Numbered from the stretch's first letter, positions 9,038 through 18,000 are shown. The stretch is DNA of 64,000 bases from Namhaeicola sp039714555 (GCA_039714555.1 JBDLJB010000001.1:124001-188000); one strand, 5' to 3'. Notes: a model not told the origin generated them from the letters alone. A program made the numbers and translations.

Positions 9038-10396
9038 TTATAGATCTATATTTTTTAAATAATCAGGTGTTATTTCAAGTTCTGAAACATATTCCTTACT
9101 TTCACTTTCTCTAATAATATGTGTTTTTCCTTTTGTATCGATCATTACAACCTTTGGTCTTAGTGTAATAAATTGCATCCATTGTGACATATTATAAGCA
9201 CCAACTCTATGTACAACAACATGATCTCCTTTATTTAATGGTGGTAAGTTGATGCTTTCTCTAATTACATCAATATTCATACATAAAGGGCCATACATTA
9301 CTGTATCTTCAGTATATAAACTACATTCTTGGGCTGGGGAAATAATATGATTGTACCAAAAAGATGTGAATAAGGTATTTACTCCAAAATCCATCACTAT
9401 TGATCTTCTGCCATCTGATGATCTTTTATTAGCTAAAACCGTTCCTAATAAAGTTCCGGCGTCATCAATTAAAGCTCTACCTGTTTCTAAAATTAACAAT
9501 GGTAAATCTTCAGTACTAAAACCGGCATTTAATATAGCCTGTGTAATATTATCGGCATAATCACTAAAAGAAGGTGCCAGATCGGTTCCACTTAAATAAG
9601 AACCTTTTAATGTGTTTTTTGAGGCAAAACCGCCACCCATATCGATGTATTGGATATCGTGTTTAAATTTATTTTTAACATTTATTGCCAGATCAGCAAG
9701 TTTTGTGGCAGCAACACGATAAGCATTTGGTTCTAAAATATATGTTCCAATATGAGTATGAAACCCTATTAGATCTAAATTTTTTGAATAAATGATCTTA
9801 TTTACAGCTTCCCAGGCCTGACCATTTTCATAATTAAAACCAAATCTATCCCAAAGAGGTTTGATACCGGTATCCATATTTACTCTAATAGCAACTTTAG
9901 CTCTTTTATTCAATTGTTCAGTTATGGATATCAAACTGTACAATTCATCAAAATGATCAATGTGAATAGGAGAATTATTTTCAACAGCCATTTTTAGATC
10001 TTCATCAGATTTATCTGGTCCGTTAAAAATAATTTTATCACCTGGCACACCATTATCCAAAGCCTTTAGATATTCAAATCCTGAAACAACTTCAGCCCAG
10101 GAACCTTCCTGATGGAAAACTTTACAAACAGCTTCAATATAATTGGTTTTATATGACCATGCAAATTGCACATTTGGATATCTTGTTGAAAATGCATGGT
10201 AGGCATCTTGATATGTATTTCTTATAGTTTGTTCATTGATTACAAACAGTGGTGAACCATATTGTTCGATCAAACTTTTTACAGAAATATTTGCAATATG
10301 TGTAACGGGTTTTAATGAATTTAATTCGCCAAATTTACTGGTTATACCTGTATTGATTTGTTTTATTATTGGACTTTCGTATTTTAACTTACTCAT
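9038..10396 (-). CDS. Fold-type III PLP-dependent decarboxylase (diaminopimelate/ornithine decarboxylase-like)
   Basis: 452 residues of the alanine-racemase-fold decarboxylase family. Visible are the PLP lysine K83 in WSYKTN, HTHIG at 213-217, the glycine loop GGG at 254-256, ETGR at 304-307, and GPLC with the acid-base Cys at 372. In true diaminopimelate decarboxylases the Cys is followed by Glu (GPxCE) that contacts the distal end of the substrate; here it is Met (GPLCMNID), so the substrate probably differs from diaminopimelate. Its place between an ATP-grasp ligase and a transporter argues for a specialised pathway rather than lysine synthesis. Confidence 0.88.
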   Translation of the reverse strand: MSKLKYESPIIKQINTGITSKFGELNSLKPVTHIANISVKSLIEQYGSPLFVINEQTIRNTYQDAYHAFSTRYPNVQFAWSYKTNYIEAVCKVFHQEGSWAEVVSGFEYLKALDNGVPGDKIIFNGPDKSDEDLKMAVENNSPIHIDHFDELYSLISITEQLNKRAKVAIRVNMDTGIKPLWDRFGFNYENGQAWEAVNKIIYSKNLDLIGFHTHIGTYILEPNAYRVAATKLADLAINVKNKFKHDIQYIDMGGGFASKNTLKGSYLSGTDLAPSFSDYADNITQAILNAGFSTEDLPLLILETGRALIDDAGTLLGTVLANKRSSDGRRSIVMDFGVNTLFTSFWYNHIISPAQECSLYTEDTVMYGPLCMNIDVIRESINLPPLNKGDHVVVHRVGAYNMSQWMQFITLRPKVVMIDTKGKTHIIRESESKEYVSELEITPDYLKNIDL

Positions 10397-10413
10397 TTTT
10401 TAAACGTTTTAAT

Positions 10414-11466
10414 TTAAACTTCACCGTGAATTGACATTTTTTCATATTTATCTAAATCACATATTAAGTCATAGGAATAGCGTATAAACATTTTACCTAT
10501 AGCGTACTCTTTTATTGGATCAACTTTTTCACCCATTAAAAATTTTACCAGCATTTCGGGATGATTTTGACCACAACCATTTGCCAGATAGATCCATGCC
10601 GGAAATCTTGGATTAATTTCTATTAGATATAAGTCATTTGTTTTTTCTTCTTTCATCAATTCTATTTCCATACCTCCTGACCATTTGGTTTTGGAGACTA
10701 CATCATTCGCCATTTTTATTAATTTCGGATCATCAATTGAAATTCCGGCCCATGCTTTTCCTTTGTCTGTTAAAAATGTTTTTCGCATAGGTACAGCACC
10801 TAACATATTTCCTTTTCCATCACCTAAAGCAGTTATATTAAATTCATTTCCATTAATAAATTGCTGTATGATAATAGGTGTGCCCCATTTGGCCGAAATT
10901 TTATAAAAGTATGATTTTGCTTGTTCAATATTCGTTGCTACATAAGCATCATAAAATTTACCCTTGATGACTACAGGAAAATCAAAATCTTCCAAACTAT
11001 CTTCTAGTTCATTTATAGTAAACACTGTTTCACTTGTAGGAACTTTAATATGATGTTTTACACCAAAGTCATTCAAATCACCTTTTAATCTTTCCTCAAA
11101 TTGTTCTTTTGTGGGAATTAACATTTTAATTCCCATTTTATTCAGAATTGGTTTTAGTTTAATGAAAGTCATTAGCTCTGCATCAAAATTCGGAATCAAA
11201 ACATCGATATTTTCTTTTTCCTGAATGTATTTTAATCGCTCTAACATTAGGTCAAAGCCACTTGAAGGAACAGGGATTTGATAAACCTTGTCAACCAATT
11301 CATCCATATAAATGCCAGGCTCTAAAATTTCATAGGCCAAGCCAACAATTCTGATGTTAAAAAAATTGCTTTCTTTTAGTCCCCTGATAACAGCAATACC
11401 GGGTCCGGGACTATCTATGGCATTAAGACCTGTTACAGCAACAGTTATGTCTTTTTTATTATTCAT
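10414..11466 (-). CDS. ATP-grasp ligase (carbamoyl-phosphate-synthase/PylC-like)
   Basis: 350 residues. An N-terminal Rossmann-like preATP-grasp domain (VAVTGLNAIDSPGPGIAVIRGL) precedes an ATP-grasp domain from about residue 110, with FPVVIKGKFYDAYVA, a QQFINGNEFN segment and the metal-binding LIEINPRFPAW. Such enzymes join a carboxylate to an amine or thiol through an acyl phosphate. Its start overlaps the PqqD-like gene by 4 bases and it lies 17 bp ahead of the PLP decarboxylase, so the three probably act on one substrate. The substrate is unknown. Confidence 0.88.
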   Translation of the reverse strand: MNNKKDITVAVTGLNAIDSPGPGIAVIRGLKESNFFNIRIVGLAYEILEPGIYMDELVDKVYQIPVPSSGFDLMLERLKYIQEKENIDVLIPNFDAELMTFIKLKPILNKMGIKMLIPTKEQFEERLKGDLNDFGVKHHIKVPTSETVFTINELEDSLEDFDFPVVIKGKFYDAYVATNIEQAKSYFYKISAKWGTPIIIQQFINGNEFNITALGDGKGNMLGAVPMRKTFLTDKGKAWAGISIDDPKLIKMANDVVSKTKWSGGMEIELMKEEKTNDLYLIEINPRFPAWIYLANGCGQNHPEMLVKFLMGEKVDPIKEYAIGKMFIRYSYDLICDLDKYEKMSIHGEV

Positions 11467-11717
11467 GATTGCTCTTCCAAAAGATTGTATTGATTGACAA
11501 TTCTTAAAAAATCATCAAGATCTTTCTCACAAGTTACTTGATCTATATCATAGTTTTTAATGATAGAATCTTTTATTTTTTCTAGAGAAGTTTTTTCTTT
11601 TAGTTGTTTTAATATGGCAACACCAAGTGAATTTGTTGTGAATGAAGTTCCAATTTCAGGATTGAATATAAAACCACTTTCACTAATTGCTATGTTTTTC
11701 TTTAATTTCATAATCAA
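11463..11717 (-). CDS. PqqD-like protein (RRE-type peptide-binding domain)
   Basis: 84 residues matching the standalone PqqD/RRE fold: ESGFIFNPEIGTSFTTN, then AILKQLKEKTSLEKIKDSI, ending with a helix FLRIVNQYNLLEE. PqqD proteins bind a peptide or amino-acid substrate and hand it to a modifying enzyme. It is the first gene of the six-gene leftward unit. No precursor-peptide gene is visible in the 113-bp gap upstream, so the substrate may be encoded elsewhere or not be ribosomal. Confidence 0.82.
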   Translation of the reverse strand: MIMKLKKNIAISESGFIFNPEIGTSFTTNSLGVAILKQLKEKTSLEKIKDSIIKNYDIDQVTCEKDLDDFLRIVNQYNLLEEQS

Positions 11718-11830
11718 TATACTTATTATTAAAATGTAAAAGTAAATTACTAAATTTACTTGAAAAAATGTATTTGATGAATTAAACTAATTATCGTTTG
11801 AAGTGTCTAATATAATCTATAAGTTAAAAT

Positions 11831-12151
11831 ATGGATAACTACTTTTTTGTAAAATCAGGATATAAAATCCAAAGGATAATGATAAATGAGATCATTTACG
11901 TTGAGAGTATGGGAGATTATATTCGTTTTTATTTAGATGATAAGAAAGTAGTAGCTCTTTTATCTTTATCAAAAATTATTGAATTATTACCTGACGAAAA
12001 ATTTATTCAAATACATAGATCTTATATTATCAATATTGAAAAGATCAATTTTATTCAAAACAATATCATTAGTTTGGGTCAATATCAATTGCCTATAAGT
12101 AAGAGTCGGAAAAAAGAATTAATGGATATTATCAATTCAAAATTATTATAA
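11831..12151 (+). CDS. Single-domain LytTR DNA-binding regulator
   Basis: 106 residues that are essentially one LytTR DNA-binding domain (INEIIYVESMGDYIRFYL, FIQIHRSYIINIEKI, LPISKSRKKEL) with no receiver or membrane domain. It is divergent from the PqqD-like gene across a 113-bp gap, the usual position for a local regulator of that unit. What it senses is unclear; LytTR proteins without a receiver may act with a separate sensor or bind DNA constitutively. Confidence 0.88.
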   Translation: MDNYFFVKSGYKIQRIMINEIIYVESMGDYIRFYLDDKKVVALLSLSKIIELLPDEKFIQIHRSYIINIEKINFIQNNIISLGQYQLPISKSRKKELMDIINSKLL

Positions 12152-12214
12152 ATTTTTAGAGAAAACCTTTGTGTAACTCAGTATTTTTTATGCAGAATTT
12201 TGTGTACTAGCTTT

Positions 12215-13102
12215 TTACTCAAAAAGATCAGAAGATAAATATCTATCACCTCTATCACAGATAATAGCAACTATAACTCCTTTTTCAATTGTCTCAGCCA
12301 TTTTTTCAGCTATAGCAACAGCACCACCGCTACTCATACCGGCAAAAATTCCTTCCTCCTTTGCAAGTCTTTTAGTCATTATCCTGGCTTCTTTTTCACT
12401 AACTTCAATAACTTGATCAACTTTATTTCTGTCAAAAATTTTTGGTAAGTATTCTTCAGGCCATTTTCTTATTCCTGGAATCTTAGAATTATCGGTAGGT
12501 TGTGCACCAACAATTTGAATATTCTGGTTTTGTTCTTTTAGATATGTAGAGGTTCCCATTATGGTTCCTGTTGTACCCATTGCTGATACAAAATGAGTAA
12601 TCTTACCCTTGGTATCTCTCCAAATTTCAGGCCCGGTAGTTTTATAATGTGCTTTCCAATTATCATTATTTGAAAATTGGTTGAACATAAAATAACCTTC
12701 ATTCTTTACTTTATTTTCGGCATAATCCCGAGCACCTTCTATTCCTATTTCAGTTGGACTTAAAGTTACTTTTGCACCATAAGCGCGCATGGTTTGTACC
12801 CGTTCTGCAGTTGAATTTTCTGGCATAACCAATTCAATATCCAAATCTAAAATACTTGATATCATTGCCAGTGCAATTCCGGTATTACCGCTTGTTGCTT
12901 CAATAAGTTTATCTCCAGGTTTGATGTCACCTCTTTTTAAAGCAGATTTTATCATATTATAAGCAGGACGGTCTTTTACACTTCCTCCGGGATTGTTACC
13001 TTCTAATTTTAATAAAAGTGTGATATTTTTATTATGAATCAAATTTTTGGCTTCAACCAAAGGTGTATTTCCAATTAGATCTAGTATGTTATTGGTTTTC
13101 AT
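12215..13102 (-). CDS. cysM: Cysteine synthase B (O-acetylserine sulfhydrylase)
   Basis: 295 residues, normal CysM length. It has GNTPLVE, PLP lysine K43 in GGSVKDRPA, the phosphate-binding EATSGNTGIALAMI, MGTTGTIMG and SSGGAVA. The wording GIRKWPEEYLP and VAIICDRGDRYLS is characteristic of CysM rather than CysK. It makes cysteine from O-acetylserine and sulfide (CysM can also use thiosulfate). It is the last of the minus-strand genes cysE, ilvD, cysM, 41 bp after ilvD. Confidence 0.93.
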   Translation of the reverse strand: MKTNNILDLIGNTPLVEAKNLIHNKNITLLLKLEGNNPGGSVKDRPAYNMIKSALKRGDIKPGDKLIEATSGNTGIALAMISSILDLDIELVMPENSTAERVQTMRAYGAKVTLSPTEIGIEGARDYAENKVKNEGYFMFNQFSNNDNWKAHYKTTGPEIWRDTKGKITHFVSAMGTTGTIMGTSTYLKEQNQNIQIVGAQPTDNSKIPGIRKWPEEYLPKIFDRNKVDQVIEVSEKEARIMTKRLAKEEGIFAGMSSGGAVAIAEKMAETIEKGVIVAIICDRGDRYLSSDLFE

Positions 13103-13143
13103 AATTTGCTTATTTTATGTGTGTTTTCCTTCTAACAAACATT

Positions 13144-14832
13144 TTATAGCTCTGTTTTCAAAATTGCACCAACACTAGCATTACTTGCTAAAATTGAATA
13201 CATTTTTAACCATTTACCAGGAATTTCTTTTTTAGGGATTGTCCATTTTGTACGGCGTTTTGCAATTTCTTCTTCACTTAAATCTATTTCGATTTTATAT
13301 TGGTCAACATCAATAAAAATTTCATCTCCATCTTTCAAAAGCCCAATCACACCACCTTCGGCAGCTTCAGGTGAAATGTGTCCTATTGATAAACCACGTG
13401 TTGCTCCCGAGAAGCGTCCGTCAGTTATTAAAGCAACATCAGCACCAAGTCCCATTCCCATGATCAAACTCGTTGGTGAAAGCATTTCCTGCATTCCCGG
13501 ACCTCCTTTAGGACCTTCGTAGCGGATAACAACTACATCTCCTTTTTTAACTTTTCCAGCTTTTATCCCTGCTATAGCATCTGGTTGAGAATTGAAACAA
13601 ACAGCTTTTCCCTTAAAGCTTCTTTCACCAATAATTCCAGCAGTTTTAATAACACAACCTTCTTCGGCAAGGTTTCCAAACAAAATTGCCAACCCTCCAA
13701 CTTTAGAATAAGCATTTGCCAAAGGGTGTATTATGCTTTCATCTTTAATATCTGCATTAGCAATTCTTTCACCAATAGTTTGCCCTTCAATTGTTAGGTT
13801 GTTTGTGTTTAAAACTCCGCCACGTTTATTGATTTCTTTCATTACTGCACTTACGCCACCAGCACGGTTAATATCTTCCATATGGACATGTGATAGTGAA
13901 GGTGAAATTTTAGCAATATGACTTACGTTTTTACTGATTTCATTTATTCTTTTAATATTGAAATCAACACCTGCTTCAATAGCTATCGCAAGCATATGAA
14001 GTACAGTATTTGAGCTTCCTCCCATTGCCATATCAACAACAAAAGCGTTGTTTATTGCTTGTTCATTAAGTATATTCTTTATTTTGAAACTCTCTGATAA
14101 TTGTTCATCTTTAGCAATTTCACAAACTCTACGTGCCGCTTGTCTAAGTAGTTGTTCGCGCTCTTTTGTTAGCGCCAAAATAGTACCATTTCCTTTTAAT
14201 GCAATACCCATAGCCTCTATCAAAGTATTCATTGAGTTGGCGGTAAACATACCACTACAACTACCACCACTTGGGCAAGCTTTACATTCTAATTCTTCAA
14301 GTTGAGCAGGAGTAATTTCTCCATTTTCATATTTTCCAATTCCTTCGAAAACCGATGCTAAATCAACAGGAGTGCCATCATCAAGTACACCTTTTTTCAT
14401 CGGTCCGCCAGTAACGAAAACAGTTGGTACATTTACTCTTAATGCACCCATTACCATACCTGGAGTAATTTTGTCACAGTTTGGAATAGCGATCATCGCA
14501 TCAAGTTTGTGAGCATTCATTACTGTTTCTATACTGTTTGCGATAAGTTCGCGAGAAGGTAAACTGTACAACATTCCGTCATGCCCCATTGCAATACCAT
14601 CATCAACACCAATTGTATTGAATTCAAAAGGTATGCATCCGTTTGCACGGATTTCTTCCTTAATAATTTCAGCGTACTTATTCAGGAAAAAGTGACCCGG
14701 AATAATTTCAATAAAACTATTTGCTACACCTATAAATGGTTTGTTAAAATCTTCAGTTTTTAATCCTGTTGCTCTAAGTAAACTTCGGTGAGGAGCTTTG
14801 TCAAAGCCCTTTTTAATTTCATCACTTCTCAT
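13144..14832 (-). CDS. ilvD: Dihydroxy-acid dehydratase
   Basis: 562 residues, full length. Conserved segments include NCDKITPGMVMG and CPSGGSCSGMFTANSMN, holding iron-sulfur-cluster cysteines, and GRFSGATRGLSIGHISPEA near the C-terminus. It performs the third common step of valine and isoleucine synthesis, dehydrating the product of ketol-acid reductoisomerase. It lies apart from ilvBNCA, between cysE and cysM on the opposite strand, with a -7-like element 69 bp ahead, so it may escape the attenuator that precedes ilvB. Confidence 0.96.
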   Translation of the reverse strand: MRSDEIKKGFDKAPHRSLLRATGLKTEDFNKPFIGVANSFIEIIPGHFFLNKYAEIIKEEIRANGCIPFEFNTIGVDDGIAMGHDGMLYSLPSRELIANSIETVMNAHKLDAMIAIPNCDKITPGMVMGALRVNVPTVFVTGGPMKKGVLDDGTPVDLASVFEGIGKYENGEITPAQLEELECKACPSGGSCSGMFTANSMNTLIEAMGIALKGNGTILALTKEREQLLRQAARRVCEIAKDEQLSESFKIKNILNEQAINNAFVVDMAMGGSSNTVLHMLAIAIEAGVDFNIKRINEISKNVSHIAKISPSLSHVHMEDINRAGGVSAVMKEINKRGGVLNTNNLTIEGQTIGERIANADIKDESIIHPLANAYSKVGGLAILFGNLAEEGCVIKTAGIIGERSFKGKAVCFNSQPDAIAGIKAGKVKKGDVVVIRYEGPKGGPGMQEMLSPTSLIMGMGLGADVALITDGRFSGATRGLSIGHISPEAAEGGVIGLLKDGDEIFIDVDQYKIEIDLSEEEIAKRRTKWTIPKKEIPGKWLKMYSILASNASVGAILKTEL

Positions 14833-14900
14833 TCTAGTTTTATATTTATTGTAAATTCTAAAGTATTTTTTATTATATATATATCAAAAAATCTAAGAGG

Positions 14901-14908
14901 CAAATGTA
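14901..14908 (-). promoter_or_regulatory. Predicted -7 element upstream of ilvD
   Basis: TACATTTG read on the minus strand, matching the Bacteroidota TAnnTTTG consensus, in the 85-bp cysE-ilvD gap. No convincing -33 TTG. It would give a 5' leader of about 60 nt. Confidence 0.4.
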
Positions 14909-14917
14909 TGATATTTT

Positions 14918-15703
14918 TTACTTTTTAGTTTTTAGTTTTGTCTCTGATCGGTGATAAATAATTGAGTTGGCAGGAACCGATTCTGTTAACCAAACATTTC
15001 CGCCAACTGTACAATTTTCACCAATGTTTGTATCTCCACCAAGTATAGTTGCACCAGCATAAATTGTAACATTATTTTCAACTGTTGGGTGGCGTTTTTT
15101 ATCTTTCATTTCTTTGTTTACCTGTAAAGCACCCAAAGTAACACCTTGGTATAATTTAACATGATCCTTAATAATGGTCGTTTCACCAATTACAACACCT
15201 GTACCGTGGTCAATAAAAAATGGTGAACCGATTTTTGCACCCGGGTGTATGTCAATTCCGGTTATCCGATGCGCGTATTCACTCATCATTCTCGGTATTA
15301 AAGGCATATTTTGTTTGTAAAACTCATGACTTAATCGGTAAACAGCAATAGCAAAAAATCCCGGATAAGCTAAAATAACTTCTTCTTTACTTTTAGAGGC
15401 GGGATCATGTTGGTACAGGCATTCTACATCTTGGTTTAGTTGTTTTAGAATATTGGGTAAGCTGATTAAAAATTTTTTCCAAACAGTTTTGCTGTCAAAA
15501 CCTTTATATGAACAAGAGATAGAGGTAATTTCATCAAATGATTTTGCTAATGCATCAATATTTCTGGTCAAAGAAATATTTGCGTCAAATAAAATATAAA
15601 AAAGATCATTAGTGAACGCCTCTGTTTTTTCTTTTAAGCTAAAATCTAAATGATAACTTTTTTTGTTGTCTTGAATACTTTTTATGATATTTTTAATTGA
15701 CAT
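14918..15703 (-). CDS. cysE: Serine O-acetyltransferase
   Basis: 261 residues. A helical N-terminal half is followed by a left-handed beta-helix made of hexapeptide repeats (IHPGAKIGSPFFIDHGTGVVIGETTIIKDHV in outline; the key residues are the D-H pair in FIDHGTG). It makes O-acetylserine, the substrate of the CysM encoded two genes downstream. It resembles the EpsC/plastid-like serine acetyltransferases found in Bacteroidota more than the shorter enteric form. Confidence 0.92.
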   Translation of the reverse strand: MSIKNIIKSIQDNKKSYHLDFSLKEKTEAFTNDLFYILFDANISLTRNIDALAKSFDEITSISCSYKGFDSKTVWKKFLISLPNILKQLNQDVECLYQHDPASKSKEEVILAYPGFFAIAVYRLSHEFYKQNMPLIPRMMSEYAHRITGIDIHPGAKIGSPFFIDHGTGVVIGETTIIKDHVKLYQGVTLGALQVNKEMKDKKRHPTVENNVTIYAGATILGGDTNIGENCTVGGNVWLTESVPANSIIYHRSETKLKTKK

Positions 15704-15749
15704 AAGATCATTATTAATTGTATTGATATATTTTGTCGAAAAAATATTC

Positions 15750-15757
15750 CAAATTTA
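15750..15757 (-). promoter_or_regulatory. Predicted -7 element upstream of cysE
   Basis: TAAATTTG on the minus strand, 47 bp ahead of the cysE start. It matches TAnnTTTG; no clear -33 element. Confidence 0.35.
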
Positions 15758-15813
15758 CTTGAATAGATTTGATTTTTTATTATTAATATTTAATGAATGT
15801 TTGATTTAAGAAT

Positions 15814-16536
15814 TTAAATAGCTTTATAAGCTTCATCAAAAGGAATTCTAAATCTATCTCCAAATATACCTTCTGGTACTCTAATTCCACATGAAACAAC
15901 CATATTTATTTCGGCACCATATGGCAATTTCAAAAGTTTTTTAATTCGTAAGGTATCAATACCTTCCATTGGACATGTATCATACCCGGCATCAGTCATG
16001 CTCAGCATAAAAGTTTGAGCGGCTAGAGCGATACTTTTGTGTGCAACAATTCGCATATCGCTTTTTCTTCCCTGTCGGTAAATGGGTCTAAATAATCCTA
16101 TTATCCAGTAAACAATATATTTTAACCAGCCAAAAATTCCAAGAAAATCAAAATAAGTGATAGGGATAAGTTTTTTGTAATAGGTTTCAGCAAATTTTTC
16201 TCTTCTGTTGTAGTCTTTAGGGTCTTTTCCTTTGGCAACTTTATTGATATGAGTTAAATTATCTTTTGCTCGTTTTTTCCAAAGATCCTTTCTTGTTACA
16301 AAAACAACCATTTGTTGTGCTGTTTCAGCTGCACTTTGATCAAAACAATAATTAGATATTTTTTTTAATTTATCAGGTGAGGTAACATGATAGAATTCCC
16401 ATAATTGCATATTACTACTATTAGGAGCCAAAGTTGCCTGCTCAATACAACGTTTAACGATAGAATTATCTAGTGGTTTGCTTGGATTAAATTTTCTTAT
16501 TGATCTACGGTTATTAATTGTATCAATTAAATTCAT
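15814..16536 (-). CDS. Nitroreductase-family FMN oxidoreductase
   Basis: 240 residues. It begins with the family's FMN-contact motif NRRSIRKF, followed by ATLAPNSSNMQLWEF, and has the C-terminal CPMEGIDTLRIKKLL and VSCGIR segments. These enzymes use NAD(P)H to reduce nitro, quinone or flavin substrates; the physiological substrate is unknown. An insert around residues 120-155 with a hydrophobic stretch (WLKYIVYWIIGLF) makes it somewhat longer than minimal nitroreductases and may touch the membrane. It lies alone between cysE and leuA. Confidence 0.85.
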   Translation of the reverse strand: MNLIDTINNRRSIRKFNPSKPLDNSIVKRCIEQATLAPNSSNMQLWEFYHVTSPDKLKKISNYCFDQSAAETAQQMVVFVTRKDLWKKRAKDNLTHINKVAKGKDPKDYNRREKFAETYYKKLIPITYFDFLGIFGWLKYIVYWIIGLFRPIYRQGRKSDMRIVAHKSIALAAQTFMLSMTDAGYDTCPMEGIDTLRIKKLLKLPYGAEINMVVSCGIRVPEGIFGDRFRIPFDEAYKAI

Positions 16537-16560
16537 TATTTATTTTTTTATAAAGCTACA

Positions 16561-16596
16561 AAAAACAAAAAAAGGAATAAAATAGATTACTCCTTT
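16561..16596 (-). terminator. Terminator downstream of leuA
   Basis: On the minus strand a 10-bp stem with one G-U pair (16587-16596 with 16571-16580), a 6-nt loop, then a T-rich run to 16561. It lies 75 bp past the leuA stop and before the nitroreductase gene. Confidence 0.6.
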
Positions 16597-16671
16597 TAAT
16601 GAACAAATATAATAGTTGTTTAATGGTCGTTGATTATATTGAATTTATTCGTTTCAAATAATTGATTACAA

Positions 16672-17850
16672 TTAAGCTGAAACTCTACTCGAAATAAAAA
16701 TTTTACAATTTTCAATGATTTGATGAATGTCTTTATCTTGAACCTCTTTTTTGATATCTGCAAAATTTAAAAATTCAGGATAAACGATATCCAATTGATC
16801 TTTGGTCAATTCATAACCTAAATTTTTAGCTCTGTAAGCTAAAGCAGCTCTTCCGCTTCGCGCAGTAAGAACGATTAAAGATTCTGTTAAACCAATATCT
16901 AAAGGATCCATAATTTCATAAGTTTGTCGGTTTTTGATAACACCATCTTGATGAATACCCGAACTATGCGCAAATGCATTTTCACCAACAACAGCTTTGT
17001 TAGGTTGTACAGTTATACCCATACTTTGTTGCACCAACTGACTTGTACTATGTAATAATTGAGTATTGATATTGGTATCTAGATTTAAATATGGATGTTG
17101 TTTTAATATCATCACAACTTCTTCTAAAGCAGTATTTCCGGCACGTTCACCAATACCATTGATGGTACATTCAATTTGACGAGCTCCATTTTGAACTCCT
17201 GCGATTGAATTTGCAGTTGCCAATCCCAGATCATTATGACAATGGCAAGATAAAATTACATTATCAATACCTTTCACATTTTCTTTTAAATATTTGATCT
17301 TAGCACCGTATTCTTCAGGTAAGCAATAACCGGTTGTATCAGGTATATTTAAAACTGTAGCTCCAACTTTGATCACTTCTTCACATACTCTGGCTAAAAA
17401 TTCATTATCAGTTCTACCTGCATCTTCTGCATAAAATTCTACATCGTCAACATAAGATTTAGCATAAGCTACTGCGTCTTTTGCTCGTTCAATGATCTGT
17501 TCACGTGTTGAATTGAATTTATGTTTAATATGAGAATCAGAAGTGCCAATTCCTGTATGAATTCTAGGTTTAACAGCATATTGTAAGGCTTGAGCTGCTG
17601 CTTCAATATCTTTTTTATTAGCTCTGGTAAGCGCACAAACAGTTGCATTTTTTACCAATTTTGAAATTTCAACAACTGAGTTAAAATCTCCTGGACTTGA
17701 TGCAGGAAATCCTGCTTCAATGACATCTACGCCTAAAAGATCTAAACGTTTTGCTATGACTAATTTTTGCTCAGTATTTAACTTACAACCAGGTACCTGT
17801 TCGCCGTCTCTAAGAGTTGTATCAAATATTTGAACCTTTTCTTTGCTCAT
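16672..17850 (-). CDS. leuA: 2-isopropylmalate synthase, short form without regulatory domain
   Basis: 392 residues. It begins with the DRE-TIM signature FDTTLRDGEQ and has HCHNDLGLATANS with the metal-binding histidines and GIGERAGN. It condenses acetyl-CoA with 2-oxoisovalerate, the first leucine step. The ~120-residue C-terminal leucine-binding domain of the ~510-residue form is absent, so leucine feedback through that domain is not possible. Short forms of this kind can also be homocitrate or citramalate synthases; the surrounding ilv genes favour LeuA. leuB, leuC and leuD are not in the window. Confidence 0.85.
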   Translation of the reverse strand: MSKEKVQIFDTTLRDGEQVPGCKLNTEQKLVIAKRLDLLGVDVIEAGFPASSPGDFNSVVEISKLVKNATVCALTRANKKDIEAAAQALQYAVKPRIHTGIGTSDSHIKHKFNSTREQIIERAKDAVAYAKSYVDDVEFYAEDAGRTDNEFLARVCEEVIKVGATVLNIPDTTGYCLPEEYGAKIKYLKENVKGIDNVILSCHCHNDLGLATANSIAGVQNGARQIECTINGIGERAGNTALEEVVMILKQHPYLNLDTNINTQLLHSTSQLVQQSMGITVQPNKAVVGENAFAHSSGIHQDGVIKNRQTYEIMDPLDIGLTESLIVLTARSGRAALAYRAKNLGYELTKDQLDIVYPEFLNFADIKKEVQDKDIHQIIENCKIFISSRVSA

Positions 17851-17881
17851 TTTTAAATAATTTTTATCACTTTTGAATAAT

Positions 17882-17889
17882 CAAAAATA
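17882..17889 (-). promoter_or_regulatory. Predicted -7 element upstream of leuA
   Basis: TATTTTTG on the minus strand, 32 bp ahead of the leuA start. Consensus TAnnTTTG. No leader-peptide or terminator structure was seen in this 150-bp gap, unlike ilvB. Confidence 0.42.
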
Positions 17890-18000
17890 TAAATGATAGT
17901 ATTATTAAATATATTGTTATTTACTTTGTTTACTATATTCAATGATTTATTGATATATATAACAGCCTAAAAAACAGATATATAAATATATTTTATTACG

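Noticed and set aside
16604..16611. TATATTTG on the minus strand as promoter of the nitroreductase gene
   Set aside because: The leuA terminator hairpin lies between it and the gene, so a transcript from it would be cut short.
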